Shown here piece by piece: positions 8,536 to 18,300 of a stretch of 64,000 nucleotides of DNA. Source of the stretch: Streptomyces poonensis (GTDB lineage Bacteria; Actinomycetota; Actinomycetes; Streptomycetales; Streptomycetaceae); NCBI RefSeq assembly GCF_014650915.1, contig NZ_BMVW01000001.1, forward strand, positions 992,001 to 1,056,000. The letters run 5' to 3'. Within the stretch, counting starts at the first letter, position 1. Each line of letters starts with the position of its first letter. The notes beneath the pieces were generated by a model. It was given only the letters and a program-made list of their open reading frames with translations, ran no database searches and was not told the DNA's origin. A program made the position numbers and the translations under genes.

Positions 8536-8857
8536 TCGCCGATCATGCGCTCGACAATGAAAAGGGTAGAGCGGAGAAGCGGTCAGACGTGCGGAACGAT
8601 CAACTCCAGAGCCCATCCCCTCCCGCGCACAGCATCGAACGCCAGGCGCTGCCGCAGCGTGGACAGTCACCGCCGTACACCGCGATCATTCAGGATCCTC
8701 ACTCACCCGACCGGCCGACCCACGGCCGAAAGAGTGAAGAAGCGTGTCCCCCGGAAAGCGTGACCGTCGGCACCGTGCCCGGGACCTTCCGGGACCTCGC
8801 ACTGTTGGAGAGAGCGGGCACGGCCGGCCGGGCCGTCGCCCCGGATCGACGTCCGAG

Positions 8858-8936
8858 CGTGCCGTAAGCCGTGAACCGCGTCCCGTGAGCCGTGAGCAAC
8901 GTGCCGTGAACCGCGCGCCGTAAGCCGCCGTGACGT
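8858..8936. repeat. Degenerate tandem repeat of CCGTGAACCG / CCGTAAGCCG
   Basis: About nine imperfect 7-10 bp copies of CCGTGAG, CCGTGAA or CCGTAAG fill the promoter-proximal region of the glycosyltransferase gene. The rest of 8536-8857 shows no gene or RNA that I can support. Confidence 0.7.
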
Positions 8937-8961
8937 CCCGAGAGTGGAGTCCACGCGCGTC

Positions 8962-11220
8962 ATGAGGATCAGCTTTCTGCTGCACAACGCCTATGCCATC
9001 GGCGGCACGGTCCGCTCGACCCTCAATCTGGCCGGAGCGCTGGCCGCCCGCCATGAGGTCGAGGTCGTGTCGGTGTTCCGCACCGCGGACAAGCCGCTGC
9101 TCGGCGTGAGCGGGAAGGTCCGGTTACAGCCTCTCGTCGACGAGCGTCCCGAAGCGCCCTCGTACGAGGGCGCGCACGAACTCATGGCCCGGCCCTCCGA
9201 CGTCGTACCACCGACGGAAGTGCTAGCCCACCGCTACACCGCGCTCACCGACCAGCGCCTGTGCGCCTTCCTCGACACCACGGACGCCGATGTCGTCGTC
9301 GCGACGCGGCCCGCGCTCGTGGTGCTGCTCGCGGAGCACGGATCACGCCGCTATCTGCGGATCGGGCAGGAGCACCTGTCGTACGACCACCACGTGTCCG
9401 GTGTCCGCACGGCGCAGAACCAGGCGATCCGTCACCTGGACGGCTTCGTGACCGTCTCCGCGCGCGACGCCGCCGACCACCGTCGGCATCTGCCCGGGGT
9501 CGGAACACGGATCACCGGCATCGCGAACACCGCGCCCGAACCGCAGGCCGAGCCCTCCGACCTGCGGGTGCCGTTGGTGGTCGCCGCCGGGCGGCTCGTC
9601 CGTGTCAAGCGCTACGACCTGCTCATCGAGGCCTTCGCCAAGATCGCGGCCGTACACCCGGAGTGGCGGCTGCGCATCTACGGTCAGGGCCCCGAGCGGG
9701 CGAACCTCCGTGCCGCCGTCGACGCGCTCGGCCTGAACGACCACGTGTTCCTCATGGGGCCGCACGCCGTCATCGAGACCGAGTGGGCCAAGGCGTCCGT
9801 CGCGGCGGTGAGCTCCGAGTGGGAGTCGTTCGGGATGACGATCCTGGAGGCCATGCACGCCGGTGCACCCGTGGTCGCCGCCGACTGCCCGCACGGACCG
9901 GGCGAGATCATCACCGACGGGCACGACGGGCTGCTCGTGCCACCGGGTGACGCGGACGCGCTCGCCGGTGGGCTGCTGCGGCTGATCGAGGACCCGGGCC
10001 TGCGGGACCGCCTCGGCGCCGCAGGCCGTGCGGCCGTGCAGCGGTACGCCCCTCGGGTGATCGCCCGCGAGTACGAGCAACTCTTCGCCGAGCTGCGGGA
10101 GGCGCGCACTCCGGTCGCGGTGCGGGTCATGCGCCGGGCGCGCCGCGCGGTGCGCGATCTGCTGCCTCGTACGCCCGCTCCCTCACAGGCGCATCACTCC
10201 GGCCCCGCATCGCGCCCGGACACCAAACCCCGTCCGCTGCGGCCGCAGGGGGGCTGCCGGGTCGACACGGAGGGGCGCGTACGGGTCTGGGTGCGCGCCT
10301 CGGGGCTGTGCGGTCCATCCGGTTCACCAGGCTCGTCCGGCCTCTCCAGCTCAGCCGACTCGTCAGGTGCATCCGGCCTATCAAGCGCATTCAGACCATC
10401 AAGTACATCCGGCCCGTCAGGTGCATCCGGTCCATCAGGTGCATCCAGTCCATCAGGTCCGCCCGGGGAAGGGTTCGCGCTCGTGCTGCGGCATCGGCAC
10501 GGTGACGCGGAGTTCCGGGTGCCGCTGGAGCCGCCGACCGAGGCGAAGGGGGCCTGGACCGCCACCTTGGCCCGTGACCGGCTCGAACTGGCCGAAGGGC
10601 GCTGGGACCTTCATGTCCAGCGGCCGTCGGACGGGGTACGGCGACGCCTCGACGCACTGCTCGTCGAACAGCGCGGTCTGCTGCACGCGGCACCCGCGCC
10701 CGAGGAGTCCGTCGCCTGGTGGATCCCGTACCGGACCAAGGGCGGCCACCTCGCGCTGCGTACCTTCCGGCGCACCGCGCACGGCGAGGTCACCGGACTG
10801 TCCGCCGGCGACGGGTCGCTGGCCGTGGAAGGTGTCGTCCACGGGGAAGCTCCGCTGGGCGCGGGGGCCGCTCTGGTGGGCATCGCGCGTGGCGAGGAGA
10901 CCGAGGACCTCGAGACGCCCGTGACGACGGTGCAGGGGCGGCGCTTCCGGGTCCGGCTCACTTCGCTGCCCGGGCCCGTCGGCACCGGTGACGATCAGGA
11001 GGAGGGCGCTGGTTCCGGCGAGGAGGGGGTCTGGGACCTGTTCCTGCGTCCCGCTGAGGACGCGGCTCCCGTTCGGCTCGGGCGACTGCTCGACGACGTC
11101 GTGGATCGCAAGAAGACCACCAAGTACCCGGCCGTCGCCCTGACCCCTGCGGAGGGTGTCACGGTGCGGGCCCGGTTCTTCTTCACCGTCAGCAATGACC
11201 TGGCGGTCAGGTTGTGTTGA
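8962..11220 (+). CDS. GT4-type glycosyltransferase with C-terminal extension
   Basis: About 752 residues from ATG 8962; an alternative GTG start lies at 8944. Residues 1-380 form a GT-B glycosyltransferase: N-terminal MRISFLLHNAYAIGGTVRST, donor-side VAAGRLVRVKRYDLLIEAF, and the family-4 E-x7-E pair (Glu288/Glu296 in ESFGMTILEAM) with GPGEII. It should add a sugar from a nucleotide donor to an envelope or secondary-metabolite acceptor, not identifiable here. A Ser/Gly/Pro repeat linker (about 445-505) joins a second domain of about 240 residues that I do not recognise; it looks beta-rich and may bind substrate. Leu55 is encoded by a TTA codon (9124-9126), implying dependence on the bldA tRNA. 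Confidence 0.85.
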   Translation: MRISFLLHNAYAIGGTVRSTLNLAGALAARHEVEVVSVFRTADKPLLGVSGKVRLQPLVDERPEAPSYEGAHELMARPSDVVPPTEVLAHRYTALTDQRLCAFLDTTDADVVVATRPALVVLLAEHGSRRYLRIGQEHLSYDHHVSGVRTAQNQAIRHLDGFVTVSARDAADHRRHLPGVGTRITGIANTAPEPQAEPSDLRVPLVVAAGRLVRVKRYDLLIEAFAKIAAVHPEWRLRIYGQGPERANLRAAVDALGLNDHVFLMGPHAVIETEWAKASVAAVSSEWESFGMTILEAMHAGAPVVAADCPHGPGEIITDGHDGLLVPPGDADALAGGLLRLIEDPGLRDRLGAAGRAAVQRYAPRVIAREYEQLFAELREARTPVAVRVMRRARRAVRDLLPRTPAPSQAHHSGPASRPDTKPRPLRPQGGCRVDTEGRVRVWVRASGLCGPSGSPGSSGLSSSADSSGASGLSSAFRPSSTSGPSGASGPSGASSPSGPPGEGFALVLRHRHGDAEFRVPLEPPTEAKGAWTATLARDRLELAEGRWDLHVQRPSDGVRRRLDALLVEQRGLLHAAPAPEESVAWWIPYRTKGGHLALRTFRRTAHGEVTGLSAGDGSLAVEGVVHGEAPLGAGAALVGIARGEETEDLETPVTTVQGRRFRVRLTSLPGPVGTGDDQEEGAGSGEEGVWDLFLRPAEDAAPVRLGRLLDDVVDRKKTTKYPAVALTPAEGVTVRARFFFTVSNDLAVRLC
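10315..10470. repeat. 15-bp-type coding repeat in glycosyltransferase linker
   Basis: Repeated GGTGCATCCGGTCCATCA-like units with lower GC than the flanking gene encode the Ser/Gly/Pro-rich linker between the two domains. Confidence 0.7.
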
Positions 11221-11296
11221 GGTCCTCGCCCGGCGCCCCACGCACCGACGTCCCGTGCTTCCGCTCGCACTCGCGACGCCGGTGCGTGCGGTGCCC

Positions 11297-12985
11297 TCAG
11301 AGCCTGTGGATCTTCAGGTTCTCGACGACGGTCTTCGCGATCTCCCGGCCCTCTTCGGTGAAGTGGCCCTTGCCCGGGTAGTCGATCCAGACGCGGTACA
11401 GGTCGCCGTTGTCCGCCTTGTAGTAGAACAGCCGGGCCTCCCGCACCCGGGGGTTCGACGTGTCGGCGGTCGTGTAGACGACCGTGTTCTCGGCGGCCTC
11501 GCGTTCCTTGTAGGCGGTCTCTTTCGGGTCGCCCTTCGGTGCGGGTGTGTCGGCGATGTTCCAGCTGTACTCGCCGTCCCTCATCGTCGTCCAGTGCTCG
11601 TAGGCCTGGAGCGGCGCGGAGGCCGGGAGTTCGTTCTCCTTGTCGTCGGACTTCGGGCTGAGGTCCAGACTGATCGACATCATGCCGCTCGGGTCGGAGA
11701 AGGTGACGTCGGTGCCGTCCCAGTCGTCGCCGGGCTCGTTCTTCACGAATCCGGCGGGCACGCCCATGCTCGCGCCGATCCTCGAACCGAGATCGTGGTT
11801 CTTCCAGCCCTCCGGCAGCGGGCCCGCGAACGGTTCCGCGATCACCAGGTACGCCGCCACCGCCGCCGCGACGACCGCCGTGCCCAGGGCGAGCAGCGTC
11901 TTGCGGCCGATCCGCAGGCCCCCGTCACCGTCATCGCTGCCAGGAGGAGCGATCCGGATGACCTCGGTGGGCACCGGCGGCTTCGCCACCTCCTCCAGGA
12001 GGGCACGCACCTGGGCGGCGGACGGGCGGCGCGACGGGTCCTTGTCCAGCAGGCCGTGGATCACCTCGGCCAGCCGGCCCTTCGCCGCAGCGGGCGCGGC
12101 CGGTGTGGCGTTGAGGACGGCCTGAAGGGTCGCCGGAGTGGTGCTGCGGCGGAAGGGCGAGACGCCCTCCGTGGCCGCGTAGAGCACGACACCGAGCGAC
12201 CAGAGGTCGGACGCCGGGCCCGGACGCTGGCCGAGGACGCGTTCCGGCGCGATGTACTCGGGGGAGCCGACGAAACCGCCGGTGTCCGTCAGATTCGTCT
12301 CGCCCTCGATCTGCGCGATGCCGAAGTCGGTGAGGACGACCCGGTCGTGGCGGCCGAGCAGTACGTTGTCCGGCTTGACGTCACGGTGCAGGATGCCCGC
12401 CGCGTGGGCGGCCTCCAGGGCGCCGAGGACCTCCAGGCCGACTCTCGCCGCTTCGCGTGCCCCGAGAGTGCCCTCCTGGAGGACGTCCCCCAGCGAACGG
12501 CCCCGCACCAGCTCCATCACGATCCACGGTCTGCCCTCCACGACCGCCACGTCGTGGACGTTCACGACCGCCGGGTGGTCGAGCCGGGCCGCGGCACGTG
12601 CCTCGCGACGCATGCGCTCGAAGACGTTGCCTCGTTCGCGGTCGGGAAGGTGATCGGGGACGCGGGGCTCTTTGACGGCGACCTCGCGGTCCACCGTCTC
12701 GTCCTTGGCCCGCCACACCGTGCCCATCCCGCCGTGCCCGAGCTTCGCCAGCAACCGGTAACGGCTTGCGATCAACCGACCGGCACCGGGTTCCTGCGCG
12801 GGCGGGTTCGTCACCTGGGCGGGCGTCCGCTGTGCGGCCTCGGTGGGCGCCGGCTGCGCGGGCACCTCCGGCTCCTGGGGCCGGGCGTACGGGTTCCCCG
12901 GGTACGGCACACCCGGCCGTGGCGGTTGCAGACCGAAACTTGTCGGCTCGTCCGCCCCACGAGGGGCGCCCCCGTCGCTGCTCAT
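11297..12985 (-). CDS. Membrane Ser/Thr protein kinase with extracytoplasmic domain
   Basis: About 562 residues from ATG 12985 (MSSDGGAPRG…); the frame is open 19 codons further but without a clear ribosome binding site. A Pro-rich N-terminal tail of ~70 residues precedes the kinase domain: GHGGMG loop, the VAVKEP lysine, HRDVKPDN, DFGIAQ, and a complete C-lobe ending RRPSAAQVRALLEE. A single membrane helix at about 360-380 is followed by an outer domain (…ASMGVPAGFVKNEPG…, …ARLFYYKADNGDLYRVWIDYPG…). Its overall pattern parallels the tails of the kinases at 5008 and 18641. It is encoded alone, convergent with the glycosyltransferase. It should be an active sensor kinase with an unknown stimulus. 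Confidence 0.9.
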   Translation of the reverse strand: MSSDGGAPRGADEPTSFGLQPPRPGVPYPGNPYARPQEPEVPAQPAPTEAAQRTPAQVTNPPAQEPGAGRLIASRYRLLAKLGHGGMGTVWRAKDETVDREVAVKEPRVPDHLPDRERGNVFERMRREARAAARLDHPAVVNVHDVAVVEGRPWIVMELVRGRSLGDVLQEGTLGAREAARVGLEVLGALEAAHAAGILHRDVKPDNVLLGRHDRVVLTDFGIAQIEGETNLTDTGGFVGSPEYIAPERVLGQRPGPASDLWSLGVVLYAATEGVSPFRRSTTPATLQAVLNATPAAPAAAKGRLAEVIHGLLDKDPSRRPSAAQVRALLEEVAKPPVPTEVIRIAPPGSDDGDGGLRIGRKTLLALGTAVVAAAVAAYLVIAEPFAGPLPEGWKNHDLGSRIGASMGVPAGFVKNEPGDDWDGTDVTFSDPSGMMSISLDLSPKSDDKENELPASAPLQAYEHWTTMRDGEYSWNIADTPAPKGDPKETAYKEREAAENTVVYTTADTSNPRVREARLFYYKADNGDLYRVWIDYPGKGHFTEEGREIAKTVVENLKIHRL

Positions 12986-13076
12986 GGGGTCATCTCTATC
13001 GTGGCGGGCGTCCCACTTCCACCCTCGTCCCCTTCCAGTCACAGACCCGTGACGCGGAGCGTCACTTATCTCCCTT

Positions 13077-14807
13077 TTATGAGCGATGCCAGTGGGGGAT
13101 ATCGCCGCGAAACGTTTCCTCGGACGTGGTTCCCGTGAAGGAGATCGTGGACGGCTGCCCGAAGGACTGCGTGGGGGACTGCGCGGGGGACTGCGTCGGG
13201 GAGTTCGCGGGCGATCTCGGGGACGACTCCCTGGGCGAGTCGGTGGTCGACTCCGTAGGCGACGTAGGCGACGTAGGCGACGTAGGCGAGGTCGTGAGCG
13301 AGTTCGTGGACGACTCCGCAGGAGAAGGCTCGCTGGGGGACGAGGTCACCCCCGTAGGCGTACGCGGCTCGGAAGTCGACGGCGGCCCCCCACCGTGCCC
13401 CCCTTCCCGCATCAGCAGCGCGGCCGCCGACACACCCGCACCGGCCATCGCGGCCACCAGCGCCGCAGCGATCAACGCGCCCTTCCAGGAAGTACGCCCC
13501 GATGGCTCGGTTCCTCTCCGGCCGGGCAACCCGGCCCCGAGCCCGAACAGCCCGCCACCGGCCCCCACCTGGCCCGCGCCACCCGGGGCTGCCGGGGTCG
13601 CCGAGGCCGCCGAGGCCGCCGAGGCCGCCGAGGTCGCCGAGGTCGCCGAGGTCGCCGAGGTCGCCGAGGTCGCCGGGGCTGCCGGCCCCCGCACACCACC
13701 GGAAGCAGTCCCGGGCGCACCCGGGGAAACACCCTCGGCTGCCGCCCCGGCACTCCCGGCACCCCCGGTATCCCCGGCATCCCCGACATCCCCGGCGCCC
13801 CCGCCGACATCCCACGGCCCGCCTCCGTCGCCGCCGAGCGACCCCTGGGACGGCCCCGGGGACGGCCCCGAGGGCGGCTCCGCAGGCGGGGCGGGCCTAG
13901 GATCCCGGAACAGGAAGGCCGGCCTCGGTATCTGCCGCCGCACCGGCAGGTGTCCCGGCGACACCTGCGGCATCCGCCCCGTCTCCCGGTACGCCCGCAG
14001 CAAGCGCTCCGCCTCCACCGCGTCCAGCCGCAGCTCCGGATTCCGCTCCAGCAGGCCGAGTACGACGGAAAGCAGCGGAGCGGCCTGCGCGGGCGGGCGT
14101 ATCTCGTCGACCACGACCGCGTGCAGGATTCCGCCCAGCGAGTCACGCCGGAACGGCGACTCACCGCTCAGCGCCGCGCACAGCAGCGCGCCCAGCGACC
14201 ACAGGTCGGACTCCGGCCCCGTACGCGCCCCCGACATCCGCTCGGGCGCCGTGTACTCGGGCGAGCCGACGAACGACCCGCTCTCGGTGAGCGTCGTCGC
14301 GCCCGGGAGCTGCGCGATGCCGAAGTCGGTGAGGACGACCCGGTCGGTGCCCTCCTCCAGCAGGACGTTCGCGGGTTTGAGGTCGCGGTGCAGCACGCCG
14401 GAGTCGTGCGCCTTCCGCAGCGCGCCCAGCAGGTCGATGCCGATCCGGGCGGCCTCACGCGCGTCCACCGGCCCGTGCACGGTGATCCGGTCCTCCAGCG
14501 AGCCGCCGTCGATCAGCTCCATCACGATGTACGGCTGCGCGTCCTCCTCGACGACGTCATGCACGACGACGATGTTCGGGTGGCTGAGCTGCGCCACCGC
14601 ACGGGCCTCACGCAGGGTGCGCTCGCGCTGCCGCCGCGACTCCGCACCGGACAGCGACGGATCGATGACGATTTCCTTGACCGCCACCTGTCGGCCGAGG
14701 AGCTGGTCGGTCGCCCGCCAGACGACACCCATGCCACCCCGGCCGAGTCTGCCCTCCAGGCGGTAACGGCCAGCTATGACGCGGAAGTTGGCCCCCTCGG
14801 TCCCCAT
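13077..14807 (-). CDS. Membrane Ser/Thr protein kinase with low-complexity outer tail
   Basis: About 576 residues from ATG 14807 (MGTEGANFRVIAGRYRL); ATGs at 14816 and 14819 are in frame and equally possible. The kinase domain is complete: GRGGMGVV, VAVKEI, HRDLKPANVLL, DFGIAQL, SPEYTAPER. After it come a Pro/Gly-rich linker with a long Ala-Thr-Ser triplet repeat and a membrane helix at about 441-462. The extracellular tail of ~110 residues is mostly Ser/Thr/Pro repeats ending …FRGDIPHWHRS. Unlike its neighbours it has no folded sensor domain visible. Such tails often act as wall-spanning spacers, so it may respond through a partner. Confidence 0.9.
   Translation of the reverse strand: MGTEGANFRVIAGRYRLEGRLGRGGMGVVWRATDQLLGRQVAVKEIVIDPSLSGAESRRQRERTLREARAVAQLSHPNIVVVHDVVEEDAQPYIVMELIDGGSLEDRITVHGPVDAREAARIGIDLLGALRKAHDSGVLHRDLKPANVLLEEGTDRVVLTDFGIAQLPGATTLTESGSFVGSPEYTAPERMSGARTGPESDLWSLGALLCAALSGESPFRRDSLGGILHAVVVDEIRPPAQAAPLLSVVLGLLERNPELRLDAVEAERLLRAYRETGRMPQVSPGHLPVRRQIPRPAFLFRDPRPAPPAEPPSGPSPGPSQGSLGGDGGGPWDVGGGAGDVGDAGDTGGAGSAGAAAEGVSPGAPGTASGGVRGPAAPATSATSATSATSATSAASAASAASATPAAPGGAGQVGAGGGLFGLGAGLPGRRGTEPSGRTSWKGALIAAALVAAMAGAGVSAAALLMREGGHGGGPPSTSEPRTPTGVTSSPSEPSPAESSTNSLTTSPTSPTSPTSPTESTTDSPRESSPRSPANSPTQSPAQSPTQSFGQPSTISFTGTTSEETFRGDIPHWHRS
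13254..13291. repeat. 9-bp tandem repeat GTAGGCGAC x4
   Basis: Four in-frame 9-bp copies encode the Thr-Ser-Pro repeat in the extracellular tail of the kinase. Confidence 0.8.
13593..13674. repeat. 9-bp tandem repeat GCCGAGGTC/GCCGAGGCC x9
   Basis: About nine head-to-tail 9-bp units encode (Ala-Thr-Ser) and (Ala-Ala-Ser) repeats in the cytoplasmic linker of the kinase. The units are nearly identical at DNA level, so copy number is likely to vary between isolates. Confidence 0.85.
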
Positions 14808-15241
14808 ACGCCTCATCATGCCGCACCGGACGGAGTCCCTCCGGGGTGCCGTACCCGCGCGTGGCCGGTAAGCGCCGTACAGACGCACGCGGGGGGCGTA
14901 CGCTTTCGGTCCGCCATCGAGCCTCTCGCGCCCCTTGCTCCCCGAAGGCGGACGTGCGGAAGGGCGACCGACCGTCAAGCGTTGAAGTGGTGCGCACGCC
15001 GGGAGCCCGCACAGCCGTACCCGCCGTCCCTCGCGTCACCACACCGTCGTCGCGCCCGCCACTCCACCTGTCCCCCGCCCGTCGACCGACCAGCAGTGCG
15101 GCACGGCGCCCGCACTGCCCCGTCCGCGGTGTACCGGCCCTCGACCGGCCCGGCCACGGGAATCGCGCACGCTGCTCGGTCCCGCCGGGACGGACTCCCC
15201 CGATCGTCCGGCGCCGCCGCAGGGAAGGCCGAATCCTTGCA

Positions 15242-15329
15242 GAGACGGCACCGGACCCGCGCGGAAACCGCGCCGGACCCGCGCGGAGACGGCACCGGAC
15301 CCGCGCAGAGACAGTCATCGGGCCCGCCC
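15242..15329. repeat. 22-bp intergenic tandem repeat, three copies plus a decayed fourth
   Basis: Units start at 15242, 15264 and 15286, each beginning GA(G/A)AC and containing CCGGACCCGCGC; a fourth at 15308 has diverged. The block lies in the 548-base space between the pseudokinase stop (15356) and the start of the next kinase (14807). Nothing else in 14820-15241 looks like a gene or RNA. Confidence 0.8.
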
Positions 15330-15355
15330 CCGCAGGGAGGGCACCGGCCCCGCGC

Positions 15356-18300
15356 TCAGTCCGTCACCTGATACGTCCCCTGCGCCTGCTCGTACAGCCG
15401 TGTCACCTCGTCGCGCTCGGCCTCCGGGCCGCGTACCTGCACGACGTGGTACCGGCCGTCGACAAGAATCGCCAGGTTCCGCACGAACATCTCGCGTCCG
15501 TCGGCGTCCTGCCAGGTGAACTGCCCCTCGGCCATGCTGCGTCCGCCCACTTCGATCAGCCGCATCCCGCTGGACGTGGCCCACGTCGAATCGCGGAACG
15601 GCTGCAGCTCGCGCTCGTCCTCCCGCTGGTACGCCAGCGGATCGCTGCCGAAGGTCTCCGCGCTGTCCCGCCCGGGTACGACGATGAGCTCGAAGCGGCC
15701 CTGCGAGTAGACCACCTGACCGCGCCCGTTACGGGCCGTACGGTCCCAGCCGTTGGCCACGGCGATCCGGAACCCCTCGGGGTCGTCGCGCAGGGTGAAC
15801 CCCTGGACGATCTTCGGTTCATTGCCCTGCGGCCTGGTGGAGGCGGACGTCTCCGACGGCTCCGTGTCGTCCTCCTCCTGCGCGGACTGCTCCGGCCGCG
15901 CCGCGCCGCTGTCCTCGGGGGCGGGGCCGGGGCCGGCATTCCCGGAGGCACCGGTCCGGTCGGTGTCCGTGCCGCTGCTCCCGTCCGTCCCGGCCTTCGG
16001 CATGAACATCACGGCGTACGTGATCGCCGCGACCAGCGCGAGCAGGACCAGCAGAAGCAGATTGCGCCCGAGAGTGCGGGGCCCGGACCGCTGGGACGGA
16101 CCGACAGACGTGACCGGCTCGGACCACTTGGGTGCCCTGGACGCCCCGGACGACCGGGACGACACGGACGGCATGGACGCCACGGACGACGGCATGGACG
16201 ACTTCCGCGCCTTCGGTGCCCTGGACGGCTTCGACGCCTTGGACAGCTTGGACGGCCCGGACGGCTCGACGGGTTCGGTCGCCGCCCGCTCCTGGCTCGC
16301 TCGCTTGTGACGGCCGTGCGGGTGGGCGGCGGTCATCCGGTTGCGGCGGCGCCTGCGGACGAGCTCGCCCCGACGCCGCTTGATCGGCAGCCGCCTCGGG
16401 TCCGCCGGGGGGGCCGCCACCACATGCATCCCGGCCTCGGGTTCCGGCGCCGACCGTACGAGCGAACGCAGCCAGCCGCGCAGTTCCTCGATGTCCGGCC
16501 GATCGGTGGGGTCCTGGCGCAGCAACGACTCGACCACCGGCCGCAGCGGTCCGCACTCCTCCGCGTACGCGGGCGGCTCCGAGCACACCATCTGCACCAG
16601 CTCGGCGGTGTTCTCCTCCGGGTAGGGCGCGTGTCCCTGCACGGCCCGGAACAACAGCGCCCCGAGCGCCCACAGGTCCGTCGCGGGGCCGATCGGCGCG
16701 GCCAGCTGCCAGTTCTCGTGCACGGGGCCGGCCTGTTCCGGTGCCCAGCGCTCCGTCACAGGTCCGACGACCGCCATCCGCGCCTGCCGGGCACGCTCGG
16801 CGGCCAGTGCTGTGGTGGGTCCGCGGTGCGCGGCGCCGCCGCCGACCAACTGGTCCCAGCTGCTGGCGGCGGGTGCGGCCGCGGGCACGGCCGATGGAGC
16901 GGCACTGCCGGATGCGCCCGTGGCGTGCGCCCCGGGGAGCGCGGGCCGAGCGGAACCGCCACCACTGCCACCGGCACTGCCACCGCCGCTGACGCTGCCA
17001 CCACCACGGTGACTGCCACTGCCCTGCGGCCCGGTCACGGGTGCGGGCACTCCCGGGCGGGGCGTCGCTCCGTGCCACGGGTTGGACCGTCCAACGCCAT
17101 ACGGATCGGCGATCTGCCCGGGCGGCGTGGACGCCGGCTGCGCGCCGGAGCCCGGCGTCGCTCCGGTTCCGCCCGGGGTCGGGCCGGGCACGCCCGGGGT
17201 CGTACCGGGAGCCGCACCGGAAACTTCACCAGGCGTCATACCGGACGTCATACCGGGCGTCATACCAGGTGGGCTCCCCGGCACCGGCCGCTGTCCGGGC
17301 AGTGGCGTGCCCTGGCGGTCCCCCTGCCCCTCGTTCACCCGGGCCGCGGCGCGCGCGCCGGCCCGGTAGGCCGCGATCGCTCCGGCCCGCGCGGCCCGTA
17401 CGTCACCGCCGGTGTCGAGGATGCGCTGCCCGGTCGACGGGTCCCTGCCCGGTCCCGCGTCCCCGGCCCTCGCCTCGATGGCGGCACGCCGGGCGGCCTC
17501 GGGGTCGGCTGCACCGGCTTCGGCCGCCCCGCTCCGGGACGTAGGGAGCTCAAGCCCACGGGAGCCCACGGACCCGTAGCCGCCGTCAGGTCCCCGGCCG
17601 CGTCCGCGATCGAGTGCGCGGTCGAGTCCGTGGTCAGTCCCTCGGTCGGATCCGCGGTCAAGCCCTCGGTCGGATCCGCGGTCAGGTCCCCGGCCGAATC
17701 CGGGATCAGGCCGCTGGTCGAATCCGGGCTCAGATCGCTGGTCGAATCCGCCGTCGGGCCCCGCGCCCCCTCCGGGCGCGTCCGGTCCGTCCTCGTCCTG
17801 CGGGTCCCGCGCCGGCACGGGGTCGTACCCGCACAGCGCCTCCTCCGCCGCGCCGGACGCCAGGCCCGTGAGCACCACGCGTCCGTCGTCGCAGACGAGG
17901 ACCGTGCGGGAGGTGACGTTCCGGTGCACCCAGCCGTGGGCGTGCAGGGCGCGCAGCGCGGTGAGGACGTCGGCGGCGATCTCGGCCGCCCGGTACGGCG
18001 TCAGCGGCTCCTCGGCGAGCAGCGCCGCGAGCGGCCGGGCGGACACCAGTTCGCTGACGATCCACAGCGACCCGCCTTCTGCGAACACGTCGAAGACCTG
18101 GTCCAGCCGCGGGTGGTCGGGGATCTGCGCGGCGGCCTGCGCTGCCTCGATCGCGCGCCGTACGGCCGGGTCCACGGGCCGGCGCGTGGTCCGCGCCGTA
18201 CTCCGGCGTGCCCCGCCGTCCCGGGCGACGTACCCCTCCGGGAGCCCGTCGGCGTCCAGCACCTCCGCCTCGACGACCTCGGGCAACGGAACCTGCCGTA

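Noticed and set aside
15242-15329. Possible CRISPR array or replication iterons
   Set aside because: The 22-bp units are directly adjacent with no spacers, only three copies exist, and there are no cas or replication genes.
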